Assembly (NCBI GenBank): GCA_023265135.1
Contig: JAHFUM010000005.1
Coordinates: forward strand, 1-64,000
Reading direction: 5' to 3'
From: Nitrosarchaeum sp.
GTDB taxonomy: Archaea; Thermoproteota; Nitrososphaeria; Nitrososphaerales; Nitrosopumilaceae
Length of the DNA stretch: 64,000 nt
A program made the translations under genes and the position numbers. Shown here piece after piece: positions 8,360-16,984 of this stretch (the first letter of the stretch is position 1; every line of letters begins with the position of its first letter). The notes under the pieces were generated by a model, which saw nothing but the letters and a program-made list of their open reading frames with translations, was not told the origin of the DNA and searched no databases.

Positions 8360-8550
8360 TATAGCTCCTCATTTTTTTGTAATTGAATTTCCGTATATAC
8401 ATCAATTGCGGTTTTTATTTGTTGCTCGATATTATGCATGTCTTGATTATTTTCTGGGTACAAATCTATAGTTAATTCTAAAATTATTTTTTGTTTGAAT
8501 GTATCATAATCAATTCCTATTTTCATATTTGTTATTTCTACATTATTCAT
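8359..8550 (-). CDS. Small acidic protein, 63 aa, unknown
   Basis: Starts MNNVEITNMKIGIDYDTFKQ and alternates strand-like stretches (KIILELTIDLY) with a helix (MHNIEQQIKTAIDVYTEI). The length and position, just after gene 55 and before 47, suggest a small accessory factor, but no family is recognised. It overlaps the end of gene 55 by eight bases, consistent with coupled translation. Confidence 0.65.
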   Translation of the reverse strand: MNNVEITNMKIGIDYDTFKQKIILELTIDLYPENNQDMHNIEQQIKTAIDVYTEIQLQKNEEL

Positions 8551-9184
8551 CTAGATTCTCCAGATTAACATCATTTTCATCAATTATTACAATAATTTCT
8601 TTCTTTTTCTGCCCTCTTTTGATGCTCATGGGCACAGAGTTATCAGAATAACTATTTTCTCTTAAAAATTCAATATATTGATTAATAAATTTAGTATCAT
8701 CTTCGTGTGATTGAGTATCTAAAAATTCATCTAGTGGAAAATCAGATACAATTTTTGACTTAATATACTTTTGTTTTTTTTCAGAATCAATTCTACGAAG
8801 AAATGCCCTAAAACAAATAGTTGTTAAATACGAGAACGGATTTGACTTTCTCTTACATCCTGTATTAAATTCACGTTTAGCACATTTAGATACTTTGCAA
8901 GCACCACATTCACTTTTAATAATTTCAGGATTAAATTTCTTTGCATATCTAACACAGTCATACAGTGCATCAGATATCATTTCATCTTTAAATGAATAAT
9001 TGATAAAATTACCAGCAAACGATAATTTTTTTGATATTTTTATCATAGATTCAACAATAAACGCAGGAATTTCGGGCTCTTCAATATCAGATTCTTGAGC
9101 AACTTTTATATTTGCATACCACTCAATATATTCAGCATATAATCTTATATTAGAAACATAAAATTCTTTTTCTTCTTTTGACAT
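8543..9184 (-). CDS. 55: Late-transcription sigma factor gp55, with a four-Cys insertion
   Basis: 213 aa (T4 gp55 is 185). gp55 binds host RNA polymerase core and recognises the late -10 element TATAAATA. The sigma region-2 core is visible as FKDEMISDALYDCVRYAKKF (residues 65-84) and NPFSYLTTICFRAFLRRI (115-132). Between them is a segment with C93-x2-C96-x4-C101-x8-C110, which fits a small zinc-binding knuckle; I do not recall it in T4 gp55. The acidic C-terminus (DENDVNLENLDE) is as expected for contact with other late factors. It overlaps its neighbours by 1 and 8 bases. Confidence 0.9.
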   Translation of the reverse strand: MSKEEKEFYVSNIRLYAEYIEWYANIKVAQESDIEEPEIPAFIVESMIKISKKLSFAGNFINYSFKDEMISDALYDCVRYAKKFNPEIIKSECGACKVSKCAKREFNTGCKRKSNPFSYLTTICFRAFLRRIDSEKKQKYIKSKIVSDFPLDEFLDTQSHEDDTKFINQYIEFLRENSYSDNSVPMSIKRGQKKKEIIVIIDENDVNLENLDE

Positions 9185-9675
9185 TAATGTAACACCCTTC
9201 TATCATTTTTAATAATCTCTTCAATATAATCTTCCCCATCCTCATCTTCATTCACATCTAAAAAACCAAATTTATTAGCAATTTCATCTTTTCTAATTTT
9301 TAACTGATCGTATAAAGTCTTTAAATTTTCTTTGGTTTCTCCATCAATACTCAATAATCTTTTGGCTCTTTGAACAGAAAACCTTAATAATGATGAACCA
9401 TAGAATCGTTTGAAAAACTCATCTAAAGGTGAATATGATAATATCTTATATAGTGGAATTGGGAAAGTATCTTGACTCGAGTATGGCATATAAGGTGAAG
9501 ATGTTGTAACTTCACCTTCTGGTGTCGCAAAATAATGAACTCTTATAGGATTTATAAGCATTATAACTTCACTCTCAAATGAAATATTAGATTCTGCAAA
9601 AATAACATCTCCATTATCAAGTATGATAGCGGATGGCCCAATATCTTCAAAATTTTTTAAAATATTATCAGTCAT
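9184..9675 (-). CDS. LSm-like conserved T4-like phage protein, unknown function
   Basis: 163 aa. The first 90 residues show a five-strand pattern (SAIILDNGDVIFAESN, EVIMLINPIRVHYFATPEGE, then MPYSSQDTFPIPLYKILSYS) resembling Sm/LSm-like domains of hypothetical proteins in T4-like marine phages. The C-terminal helix (ENLKTLYDQLKIRKDEIANK) ends in a very acidic stretch. Its place between uvsW and 55, overlapping both, suggests a transcription or replication accessory role. I considered late coactivator gp33, but see no clear gp33 signature. Confidence 0.6.
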   Translation of the reverse strand: MTDNILKNFEDIGPSAIILDNGDVIFAESNISFESEVIMLINPIRVHYFATPEGEVTTSSPYMPYSSQDTFPIPLYKILSYSPLDEFFKRFYGSSLLRFSVQRAKRLLSIDGETKENLKTLYDQLKIRKDEIANKFGFLDVNEDEDGEDYIEEIIKNDRRVLH

Positions 9676-11195
9676 TCAATATTAAGCTCAATAATTTTAT
9701 AATCGTGTTCTTCTTCTGTATAAATTCTCAATCTTTCTAAAAAATGTTTCATAGTATAATTAGTTTCTGTTTTAGTATTATATATTTTATCAGCAATATC
9801 AAAAACTTGCAAATAATCCTTATCACTCGACTTACGCAATCCGCGTCCTAATGATTGCATAACTCGAATAACACTTTTTGTTGGAGATGCAAAAATAATA
9901 GTATGAATGCGAGGTAAATTTATACCTGTCGAAAAAACTCCGACAGATGCGACGATTATATTATTATCTGTTGCTTGAACATATTTTCTTATTTCTTCTC
10001 TGATATCTGCTTCGACTTCTCCGCATACTAGATGAACTTCATGATTAGTTGATTTAGTTTTAATTAACTCATATAGGGGTTTGCCATGTTTTTCAACATA
10101 GTTAAATAATACAAGTGTATTACCACTTCTACTTAAAGCAAGATTTCTAATAAATTTATTTCTTTTTTGATGTTGACACAAAAAATCCATTTCAGCTTGG
10201 TAATTTGCCGTTTCCATAAGTTTTTTGGTATCATCGTTGTATTTTAAAATGGGACAAGTTATTTTTAATTCACTTAAATGTCCTTCTTCTATCAAATCAC
10301 GGGTGCTCTTAACTTTTGAAATATCACCAATCATCCCTTTTAATATTAGTTTATTAGTGAGTGATTTATCTAGAGAACCTGTTACACCAAAACGATACTT
10401 AACATCAGTCGCCTTCTCAAATATTCCCTTAATTGCATCTGCTTTATACTGGTGAGTTTCATCAGCTAATATAACATCAACATTATCATTGAACCATTTT
10501 GAAGGTTGTTTATAAATGCTTTGCCATGTACACACACATAACGACTTCTTAATTTCTTTAGATTCACCTTCTGCTATAATTTGAGTATTATGTTCAATAT
10601 CAAAACCATTCAAAGTGCTGTATTCAATGAAGTCAGATTTCATTTGACGTAGAAGTGATAAATTTGGAACAACTAACATAAATGTTCCAATATTTTTCTT
10701 TTCTAGATACCAACGGTATAAGCAATAAATGATTAAGCTCTTGCCACCGCCGGTGGGTGTTATTGATATTTGTCTCTGATTTTTTATGCAGTTATAAATG
10801 GATGCTATTTGATGCTCATGTGGGGTAATCTCAGTTATAACTCCTTGATTATATTTACAAATTTTAAGAGATTTTACGAAATTTTCGATGTCTGATACCT
10901 TGACATCATTTTGTTCATTTGGAACACCATATTGAGTGGAATTTTTTAATTCTACTACATATCCCAATTTTTCAGCATATTCTATTAGATCATTAGTCAA
11001 CCCAACAGGAAGGGTGCCAAACCTTAAATCAAGCAAACTAACTTTACCATCCCAAATTTTTGCTTTGAATTTTGGCATGAATTTATAACCCTCAACAAAA
11101 AATGTAAATTTTTCTTTGAGTTCATATAATATCCCTAGATCGCAATCTATATTGATAGAGGTTTCATTCTTCTTAGTTAAAATAATATCAGTCAT
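9672..11195 (-). CDS. uvsW: UvsW DNA/RNA helicase
   Basis: 507 aa, the length of T4 UvsW (503). Superfamily 2 motifs: I TPTGGGKSLI (about residue 145), II ADETHQ, III VTGSL, and VI QSLGRGLRKS near 450. The N-terminal domain (KAKIWDGKVSLLDLRFGTLP) matches the UvsW DNA-binding domain. In T4, UvsW unwinds R-loops and branched structures and shifts replication from origin- to recombination-dependent mode. It overlaps the 105-aa gene before it and the LSm-like gene after it. Confidence 0.93.
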   Translation of the reverse strand: MTDIILTKKNETSINIDCDLGILYELKEKFTFFVEGYKFMPKFKAKIWDGKVSLLDLRFGTLPVGLTNDLIEYAEKLGYVVELKNSTQYGVPNEQNDVKVSDIENFVKSLKICKYNQGVITEITPHEHQIASIYNCIKNQRQISITPTGGGKSLIIYCLYRWYLEKKNIGTFMLVVPNLSLLRQMKSDFIEYSTLNGFDIEHNTQIIAEGESKEIKKSLCVCTWQSIYKQPSKWFNDNVDVILADETHQYKADAIKGIFEKATDVKYRFGVTGSLDKSLTNKLILKGMIGDISKVKSTRDLIEEGHLSELKITCPILKYNDDTKKLMETANYQAEMDFLCQHQKRNKFIRNLALSRSGNTLVLFNYVEKHGKPLYELIKTKSTNHEVHLVCGEVEADIREEIRKYVQATDNNIIVASVGVFSTGINLPRIHTIIFASPTKSVIRVMQSLGRGLRKSSDKDYLQVFDIADKIYNTKTETNYTMKHFLERLRIYTEEEHDYKIIELNIE

Positions 11196-11505
11196 TTTTC
11201 ACAAATATACCTATTTGAATTAACACATTTCCAATGTATTGTCGCATATTTGATAAAAATTTTAATTTCTTTTTACTATTTAACTTGATCGCAGTTCGTA
11301 TAAACTCATGTTGAATATGACTAAAATAATTGTCAGATTTCCCACTGGCAGCACTTACCGGAGTCAAACCTATCATTTTGGTATCTGGTGAGTAAAAACA
11401 TCTATCCTTGATATATGATATTTTACCATATTCAGATGGGAGGGATTCTCCACCTTTTCCGTAAAAACGTACCTCAAATTCCTGCAAATTAGTTAAATTT
11501 ATCAT
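11188..11505 (-). CDS. Hypothetical protein between uvsY and uvsW, 105 aa
   Basis: Starts MINLTNLQEFEVRFYGKGGE; basic C-terminus with many lysines (KLNSKKKLKFLSNMRQYIGN). No domain recognised. It is tightly packed, one base after the uvsY stop and overlapping uvsW by eight bases, so it is part of the recombination operon. Confidence 0.65.
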   Translation of the reverse strand: MINLTNLQEFEVRFYGKGGESLPSEYGKISYIKDRCFYSPDTKMIGLTPVSAASGKSDNYFSHIQHEFIRTAIKLNSKKKLKFLSNMRQYIGNVLIQIGIFVKND

Positions 11506-11506
11506 T

Positions 11507-11953
11507 TTAGTTTCCGTTTACAAATTTCATGTAATCAACCATAGACTTCAATGAGTAGTCACGACCTTTTATTTGATTCATAATATATTCCAATCCAGCA
11601 ACAGATGTTTTGAGTTCAGCAACAACTCTACCCAAATCATTCATATCTGAGTCGAACTCTAATAATTGATTTAATTCTACACCAGAAGGTTTTAGCCCAT
11701 TCCATTGAGACCATCCATATCTATCGAGATCATTCTTATCACATTCACCACGAAAATATTTTCTCTTTATAAATCCCATTTTATTGCGTTTAGATTCAGC
11801 TAGTGCAAGTTTTTGTTTGAAGTGAATATAATATTTGAGATATTTTGAATGAAGTGATGGTGTACGGATTAACTCAAAATCCAACTTTGATTGGTCAATT
11901 TTAGAATCATCTTTCCATTCATCTACTACTTGTTCTATTGTAATAATACTCAT
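11507..11953 (-). CDS. uvsY: UvsY recombination mediator
   Basis: 148 aa (T4 UvsY is 137). UvsY loads the UvsX recombinase onto gp32-coated single-stranded DNA. The pattern 'IDQSKLDFE....PSLHSKYLKYYIHFKQKLALAESK' followed by 'YFRGECDK...DRYGWS' and a C-terminal helix LEYIMNQIKGRDYSLKSM parallels T4 UvsY. It is the first gene of the operon behind the consensus promoter at 11980-12008. Confidence 0.85.
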   Translation of the reverse strand: MSIITIEQVVDEWKDDSKIDQSKLDFELIRTPSLHSKYLKYYIHFKQKLALAESKRNKMGFIKRKYFRGECDKNDLDRYGWSQWNGLKPSGVELNQLLEFDSDMNDLGRVVAELKTSVAGLEYIMNQIKGRDYSLKSMVDYMKFVNGN

Positions 11954-11979
11954 TATTATCTCACTAAATCAATGTTATA

Positions 11980-12008
11980 ATAATACATTACAATAATAGA
12001 GTTGTCAA
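11980..12008 (-). promoter_or_regulatory. Consensus sigma70 promoter for the uvsY-uvsW-55-47-46 operon
   Basis: Minus strand: exact TTGACA (12003-12008), 17-base spacer, TATTAT (11980-11985), about 27 bases before the uvsY ATG. The -35 element lies inside a cluster of TTTTGAC/GTCAAAA repeats. This would make the recombination genes and gp55 expressed by unmodified host polymerase before late transcription. Confidence 0.8.
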
Positions 12009-12043
12009 AATGAGTCAAAATGATTTGACATTTGATTTTGACA
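12001..12043 (-). repeat. Direct and inverted TTTTGAC repeats overlapping the uvsY promoter
   Basis: On the minus strand the run reads TGTCAAAATCAAATGTCAAA and then TCATTTTGACTCATTTTGAC. There are two TGTCAAA units and two TCATTTTGAC units, forming a direct repeat and a palindrome arrangement around the -35 box. This could be an operator or a recombination/replication site; nothing else in this 189-base gap is evident. Confidence 0.55.
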
Positions 12044-12142
12044 TCTATAGTATTTGGACTGTAGCCTAGATGATAGATAAATTTAATAACAAATATATAA
12101 GAAATATTAGATAGTTATTTAATCGTATCTCCTGATGAATGA

Positions 12143-12682
12143 TTACTTATATGATGAATCTGTTGTAGAAAACATACCTATAAGATCAAAATAATCAAAG
12201 TTTAATGATAATGTAGATTTAACATACATAACTTCATTAACAGTTGAATCAAAAGAAAATCCCGATAGACTAGTAGGCCATGCACCATAGAATCTAATAG
12301 TTTCTTTACCATCAATCATAAGAACACAATCTGTTGAATTTCCAACATTGGATCCGCTGACAGTTATTTCTTTCATCCAATTATATACAGAACTCCAATT
12401 TCTACAATATTTGTCAACCATAAAAGTCACATTGAATGGACTAAATTCAACCTTTTCACCTATTTCATTGTAATCAACATATCTGGTAGGTATTTTAACT
12501 TGAGTTATTGAGATATCGGGTAACGTGAACGTTTGAAGAAAGAATTGAACATTTGGAAGTTTTGGAATAATTAAACTAAAACGATTATTAGGTAAACCAT
12601 CATAAGTCAAAAAATCACCATTAGCCATAACTGCATCACCAATAGCATTTATATCTTGTAAGTTGCTTAATATTGTACTCAT
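12143..12682 (-). CDS. gp19-like tail tube paralogue
   Basis: 179 aa with the tail-tube fold signature: NRFSLIIPKLPNVQFFLQTF, LPDISITQVKIPTRYVDYNE, 'F.PFNVTFMVDKY..NW..VYNWM'. It parallels the gp19 encoded at 19949-20536 but is clearly diverged. In T4-like phages gp19-like folds also occur in the baseplate tube-initiation proteins gp48 and gp54, so it may form a tube end or a second tube type. It lies alone between the capsid block and uvsY. Confidence 0.75.
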   Translation of the reverse strand: MSTILSNLQDINAIGDAVMANGDFLTYDGLPNNRFSLIIPKLPNVQFFLQTFTLPDISITQVKIPTRYVDYNEIGEKVEFSPFNVTFMVDKYCRNWSSVYNWMKEITVSGSNVGNSTDCVLMIDGKETIRFYGAWPTSLSGFSFDSTVNEVMYVKSTLSLNFDYFDLIGMFSTTDSSYK

Positions 12683-12706
12683 TATAATTTCCGAGGTTGT
12701 TTATGA

Positions 12707-12714
12707 TATTTATT
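12707..12714 (-). promoter_or_regulatory. Possible late promoter AATAAATA for the tube paralogue
   Basis: Minus strand AATAAATA, about 25 bases before the ATG of the tail-tube paralogue, at the same spacing as the TATAAATA sites elsewhere in the window. The first base differs from the T4 consensus. Confidence 0.45.
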
Positions 12715-12742
12715 TGACAGTAAAGTAGATTTAATAAATAAT
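12714..12742 (+). promoter_or_regulatory. Sigma70-like promoter for the plus-strand endonuclease gene
   Basis: Plus strand TTGACA (12714-12719), 17-base spacer, AATAAT (12737-12742), just upstream of the only plus-strand gene. It overlaps the late-promoter-like octamer on the other strand. Confidence 0.55.
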
Positions 12743-12764
12743 ATTGTTATTAATAAAACATATC

Positions 12765-14240
12765 ATGGTTACAATGAAAAATTTAGATAAATTCATAGAT
12801 ATTATATCCAGTAAAAATAGAATTATAGGTGCAAAATTCTGCAGACAATATTTTGAAAATCACAATATTGCAGATTTATGGAATGAGTTTGAAACGGCGA
12901 TAAATCATTTATCTCACTTAAAATCAAATTTAGAAAAATTAGAATTTTTAAAAATGAATTGGTTGAATGTAGATGGTATACCCAATTGTTATTGCGGTAA
13001 GAAAATTCGATTTTTAAATGGTAAAATATCAGAATATTGTTCCAAATCTTGCGCTTTGTCCTCTCCTAAAAGATGTAAAAGAATTTCTGAAACTAAGAAA
13101 AATGCTGATAATGTAAAAATTAATTCCAAACGTGAAGAGACAATGTTGCAAAAATATGGTGTTAAATTCAATTCTCAGAGAGAAGATATACATGATATAT
13201 GGATGAAACCTAAATTATCATCATTAATTTTTGATAAACTAAACGATATGAATTGGCTTAATATCGAGTATAACGTGAATAAACGTTCTGCTGTTGATAT
13301 TGCAAATGAACTCAATGCATATTATGGTACTGTGTTATGGTATTGTAGAAAGTTTGGATTTAATATTAGAAAACAATCTAATTATTCAATTTATGAGATG
13401 GAATTATTTGATTTTTTAAAATCTTTAAACGTTGTAGTTGTTCATAGTGATTGGTCTATACTTAAAACTAAAGAATTAGATATATTTTTACCTGATAACA
13501 ATCTGGCAATAGAAATTGATGGATTATATTATCATAGTTTAAGTAATGCAGATGAAATCATTAAAGAGAATAAACAAAGACATTTATTTAAAACTGTTAA
13601 ATGTAAAGAACAACATATACAGTTAATGCATTTTACCGATTATGAATGGAAATTTAAAAATTCGATTGTTAAATCAATGATAATGTCGAAATTAAATTTG
13701 ACAAAAAAAATACACGCTAGAAAATGTATTTTAGGAAAAGTTGATGCTAAAAATGCTAAAATTTTCATGGAAGAAAATCATATAAATGGGCATTCTTCGG
13801 CAAAAATATACAAAGGGTTATATTTTAATAATGAATTGGTTATGTTAATGACATTTTCAAAACCTAGATTCTCAAAAGAAACTACATGGGAATTGGTTAG
13901 AATGGCGACAAAATTAAACTATACTGTTATTGGTGGAATTGCTAAAATTTTAAAAGCCTTTAGAGATGAAAATGATGGTTCAATTTTAAGTTATTGTGAT
14001 CGTAGATTCGGTGAAGGTATGTCATATTTTAAAGTGGGCTTTAAATATATTAGATCTACTGACGTGGGGTATTTTTGGACTGACGGTAATATTCCAATAA
14101 AACGATTTAAAACTCAAAAATTAAATTTAGAGAAATGGTTACCATCATTTGATACTTCCAAATCTGAAAGTGAGAATATGTTTAACTCAAAATATAAAAG
14201 ATTTTGGGATTGCGGCAATAATGTTTATATTTTAAAATAA
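12765..14240 (+). CDS. EDxHD (Vsr-like) homing endonuclease with C-terminal acetyltransferase-like domain
   Basis: About 491 aa if the ATG at 12765 is used; no strong ribosome site, so nearby starts are possible. An N-terminal zinc-ribbon-like part (CYCGKKIR...EYCSKSC) and a 'TMLQKYGVKFNSQ' element precede a Vsr-like nuclease core: FDFLKSLNVVVVHSDWS, ELDIFLPDNNLAIEIDGLYYH. The C-terminal 180 residues (ARKCILGKVDAKNAKIFMEE...) match a domain often attached to such phage endonucleases. It is the only plus-strand gene, convergent with gene 23 and sharing a terminator, the usual look of a self-contained mobile gene. Confidence 0.82.
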   Translation: MVTMKNLDKFIDIISSKNRIIGAKFCRQYFENHNIADLWNEFETAINHLSHLKSNLEKLEFLKMNWLNVDGIPNCYCGKKIRFLNGKISEYCSKSCALSSPKRCKRISETKKNADNVKINSKREETMLQKYGVKFNSQREDIHDIWMKPKLSSLIFDKLNDMNWLNIEYNVNKRSAVDIANELNAYYGTVLWYCRKFGFNIRKQSNYSIYEMELFDFLKSLNVVVVHSDWSILKTKELDIFLPDNNLAIEIDGLYYHSLSNADEIIKENKQRHLFKTVKCKEQHIQLMHFTDYEWKFKNSIVKSMIMSKLNLTKKIHARKCILGKVDAKNAKIFMEENHINGHSSAKIYKGLYFNNELVMLMTFSKPRFSKETTWELVRMATKLNYTVIGGIAKILKAFRDENDGSILSYCDRRFGEGMSYFKVGFKYIRSTDVGYFWTDGNIPIKRFKTQKLNLEKWLPSFDTSKSESENMFNSKYKRFWDCGNNVYILK

Positions 14241-14264
14241 TATTTGTTTATATAAATTTTAGGC

Positions 14265-14296
14265 AAAATAAAACCCCAATTAAGGGGTTTTATTTT
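14265..14296. terminator. Bidirectional terminator between gene 23 and the plus-strand endonuclease
   Basis: Perfect 13-bp inverted repeat AAAATAAAACCCC (14265-14277) and GGGGTTTTATTTT (14284-14296) with a 6-base loop. The A/T-rich outer stem gives a U-run in both directions. It separates the convergent genes and closes the capsid transcription unit. Confidence 0.92.
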
Positions 14297-14321
14297 AATC
14301 ACATAATGTTATTACTACAGA

Positions 14322-15659
14322 CTATGCTATGTTGGTGACACGGAAGATCCTAAAAAATGCATTCGATTTAGCTGCCAACGTAAATGCTGCTTGTGTTGTT
14401 GGGTTAGCATCTTGATCTGCATAGTTGTAACCCATTAATGGGTTACCAGCAATAGCGTATCTTGTTTTGAAAGCTATTTTAGGCTGAAAAGTTGTAGGAT
14501 CAATTGCTTTGTACATTGTCAAAGGAACATATGGGCAATAGAACATACCAGCTTTACCTAAACCATTTCCTTTGTAACCTACTAAACAGAATTGATTACC
14601 GTCACCATTTGCAGCATATGGATCAACATAAACTTTATATTTACCATTCAATGTACCCGCAAAAGTAACTGATGCTTCATCAACGTTTAATGATTCTGCA
14701 CTGCCTAAGCCACCTACATCCAATTTGCCGGCCATTGCTAATGCTGAAGCTACGTCAGATGAACATAGAATCAAATTACCACGACCTACACGAGTTGTTT
14801 GGGCGATACGGTTAGCTTCACGTTCAATTTGGAACATCAATCCTTTGAAACGTTCAACAGACCAACGACCATTTGCATCAACATCAAGGTCAAATGTACC
14901 AGCGGTTGCTGTATTAACTTGAGCACCAGTCGATGCTACTTTGTAAAGTGTGCGTACAACTTCACGGTTAAGTTCAGCAATAACTTGATTACTTAATAAG
15001 TTGCTTAATTCAGACTCAGCATCTAATCCATGAACCGCTTTCAAGTCTTGCGCCAGTTCAACTGTATAACCTGCTTGTAAACCACGTTCAACCGCAGTAA
15101 CAGTATGTTTTTCGATTGTGAACGTCATTTGGTTTAGAGTTGTTGCACCACCAAAATCTTCACCAGCTGCAGTTGTTACTCCAGATTGAACACCATATGT
15201 TGGAGAAACATCCCATGGATCTAAACCGTTTGTTGCATCAACTGGGTTTGAACCCAACGGAGTTGATTGACCAGTTGAAAATGCTGAATCTGCTTCATTA
15301 AACAATGCTTCAGCGCCTGTTTTGCTTGTATAACGATTACGTGCAGCAAATACCAATCCTGTTGGCATAGTCATTGGCTGTACACCGCAGAAATCATATG
15401 CAATTAATTGAGGCATAGCACGGCGCAATAGACCAACAATAACTGGATCATAGTTGCTAACGTTAGCGGTTGAAGACGATGGAACAGCTTCATGCAAACC
15501 TTGCATTGATTGAGCATTAGCTGCTTGTTCTTGTACTGTATTTTCAAGAATAACAGCCATATCTGAACGCTTTTTAGCATCGGTAATTTTGCCTACCGAT
15601 TCGTCGTCCAATATTGGTGCCCATTTTTCTAAAATAGCTTGGTGTTTAGGAGTTGTCAT
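14322..15659 (-). CDS. 23: Major capsid protein gp23
   Basis: 445 aa precursor (T4 gp23 is 521). The HK97-fold capsid subunit is recognised by 'YDPVIVGLLRRAMPQLIAYD', 'CGVQPMTMPTGLVFAARNRY' and the C-terminal 'IAFKTRYAIAGNPL'. A prohead protease site L-x-E fits LHE-57|A-58, giving a mature chain of about 388 residues; ILE-39|N is another candidate. It is last in the 20-67-21-22-23 head block and is followed by a strong terminator. Confidence 0.96.
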   Translation of the reverse strand: MTTPKHQAILEKWAPILDDESVGKITDAKKRSDMAVILENTVQEQAANAQSMQGLHEAVPSSSTANVSNYDPVIVGLLRRAMPQLIAYDFCGVQPMTMPTGLVFAARNRYTSKTGAEALFNEADSAFSTGQSTPLGSNPVDATNGLDPWDVSPTYGVQSGVTTAAGEDFGGATTLNQMTFTIEKHTVTAVERGLQAGYTVELAQDLKAVHGLDAESELSNLLSNQVIAELNREVVRTLYKVASTGAQVNTATAGTFDLDVDANGRWSVERFKGLMFQIEREANRIAQTTRVGRGNLILCSSDVASALAMAGKLDVGGLGSAESLNVDEASVTFAGTLNGKYKVYVDPYAANGDGNQFCLVGYKGNGLGKAGMFYCPYVPLTMYKAIDPTTFQPKIAFKTRYAIAGNPLMGYNYADQDANPTTQAAFTLAAKSNAFFRIFRVTNIA

Positions 15660-15689
15660 TGTGTTACCTTTCTTTTTTGTATTGTCTAA

Positions 15690-15697
15690 AATTTATG
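15690..15697 (-). promoter_or_regulatory. Possible late promoter CATAAATT for gene 23
   Basis: Minus strand CATAAATT at the end of gene 22, about 31 bases before the gene 23 ATG. It deviates from TATAAATA at both ends, but a dedicated gene 23 promoter is expected from T4. Confidence 0.35.
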
Positions 15698-16925
15698 ATC
15701 TTACAATTCTGGTTTCACCAGAACGTAAAACTCTTAATACTGCTGCAACTGCAGGATCAATTTCTTTAGAATCCTGAGTTGACTCTGTTACTGTTTCTTG
15801 AGATTCATTTACGCCTGAGGTTTTACCCTTTCTAGGGAAATAAGATTCCTTTAAAGTTTTAACCTTAGTTGTAAATTCTTCATCAGTATCAAATTCGATA
15901 TTTTCTACAAGACTTTGAAACTTCTCTTGTTCAATAGCTGTCAATCCTGTTGAATGTTCAACTACTGCCGCCTCACATTTTAAAATTGTAGCTTCTGCTA
16001 AAGCAGCATCCTTTTCTTCTTGTAGTTCAGCTAGTTCATCTTGCATCGCTGCAATTTGTTCTGCTTGTTCTTCTACTATATCTAATTTATCTTCAGGAAC
16101 GTCAATATAATGTTCTGTGAAGACTTCTTTCATTTTATCCATGAAAGAAGATACCATTTCAACTTTAATACCACTCTCAAGGGCAACAGCATTGTCTTCT
16201 AACCACTGCTCGACAACATATTCGAGATATCCATCAATCTGTTCGACTAGCTCTCCCTTTACTTCTTCTACTGCCTCATCAAGTTTTACTTGATATTCTT
16301 CTGCTAACTGTTCAACTTTTGCATCAGCAACATGCTCAACAGCAGCTTCAAAAATTGATTGCGCTTTTGTTTTAAATTCTTCAGTTAATGTTTCACCATT
16401 AAATAAAGCATCCATATGTTCTTTCATTGCACCAGAAACTGTAGGATAGAAACATTTACCTGCAACTTCTAATTCACCCAAACCATCATCTTTTCCTAAA
16501 TCATTTCCGCCACTAGGGGGAGAAGATAATTTTCCAGCTTTGGTTACATCTTGACCTGCTCTAATTTTATTTGTTTCTTCTTTTGCTTTTTCATCACTCA
16601 TTGAGCCATCTGTTGGTTCAGACATTTTATATTTATTGGCTTCACCATCTTTCTTAGATGTTCCAGATTTGATCTTAGCAGTTTCAGAACCAGCTACGTT
16701 AGAATCAGTATCAGAACCAGATAGAGATTTACCTAAACCAGGAACAGATTTTTCTTCTTTAACTACAGCTTTATCTTTCTTTGGTGAATCCTTAGAAATA
16801 TCGGTATCACTATCTTGATCGTCATCCTGATCGTCATCTTGGTCATCATCAGAATCTTTTTTATTCTTTACTTCGTCATCTTTTGCTTCAAGAATCATGC
16901 GAATTTTTTCTTCTAAACTAGGCAT
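15693..16925 (-). CDS. 22: Prohead scaffold (core) protein gp22
   Basis: 410 aa, longer than T4 gp22 (269). It starts MPSLEEKIRMILEAKDDEVK with an L-x-E site (ILE-13|A), followed by a long Asp-rich low-complexity stretch (DDDQDDDQD, residues 26-60), then coiled-coil helices rich in Glu/Lys/Ala (residues 170-330). This is the internal scaffold removed by gp21 during maturation. Its position directly before gene 23 is the T4 order. The extended acidic N-terminal part is probably a lineage-specific addition. Confidence 0.9.
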   Translation of the reverse strand: MPSLEEKIRMILEAKDDEVKNKKDSDDDQDDDQDDDQDSDTDISKDSPKKDKAVVKEEKSVPGLGKSLSGSDTDSNVAGSETAKIKSGTSKKDGEANKYKMSEPTDGSMSDEKAKEETNKIRAGQDVTKAGKLSSPPSGGNDLGKDDGLGELEVAGKCFYPTVSGAMKEHMDALFNGETLTEEFKTKAQSIFEAAVEHVADAKVEQLAEEYQVKLDEAVEEVKGELVEQIDGYLEYVVEQWLEDNAVALESGIKVEMVSSFMDKMKEVFTEHYIDVPEDKLDIVEEQAEQIAAMQDELAELQEEKDAALAEATILKCEAAVVEHSTGLTAIEQEKFQSLVENIEFDTDEEFTTKVKTLKESYFPRKGKTSGVNESQETVTESTQDSKEIDPAVAAVLRVLRSGETRIVRS

Positions 16926-16945
16926 TATTGCTCCTTTATATCTTA

Positions 16946-16953
16946 TATTTATA
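16946..16953 (-). promoter_or_regulatory. Late promoter TATAAATA for gene 22
   Basis: Exact T4 late -10 octamer TATAAATA on the minus strand, about 21 bases before the gene 22 ATG (ribosome site AAAGGAG). It lies in the 59-base gap after the 69-aa gene. Confidence 0.82.
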
Positions 16954-16984
16954 TAATCTCAAACTTTCACCATTATCCATCTAA

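Noticed and set aside
8543-9184. Cys-rich stretch of gp55 as an intein or insertion element
   Set aside because: Too short (about 25 residues) and without intein motifs; a small metal-binding loop is simpler.
9184-9675. Assignment of the 163-aa protein as late coactivator gp33
   Set aside because: Neighbourhood fits but the N-terminal LSm-like strand pattern does not resemble gp33, which is small and helical.
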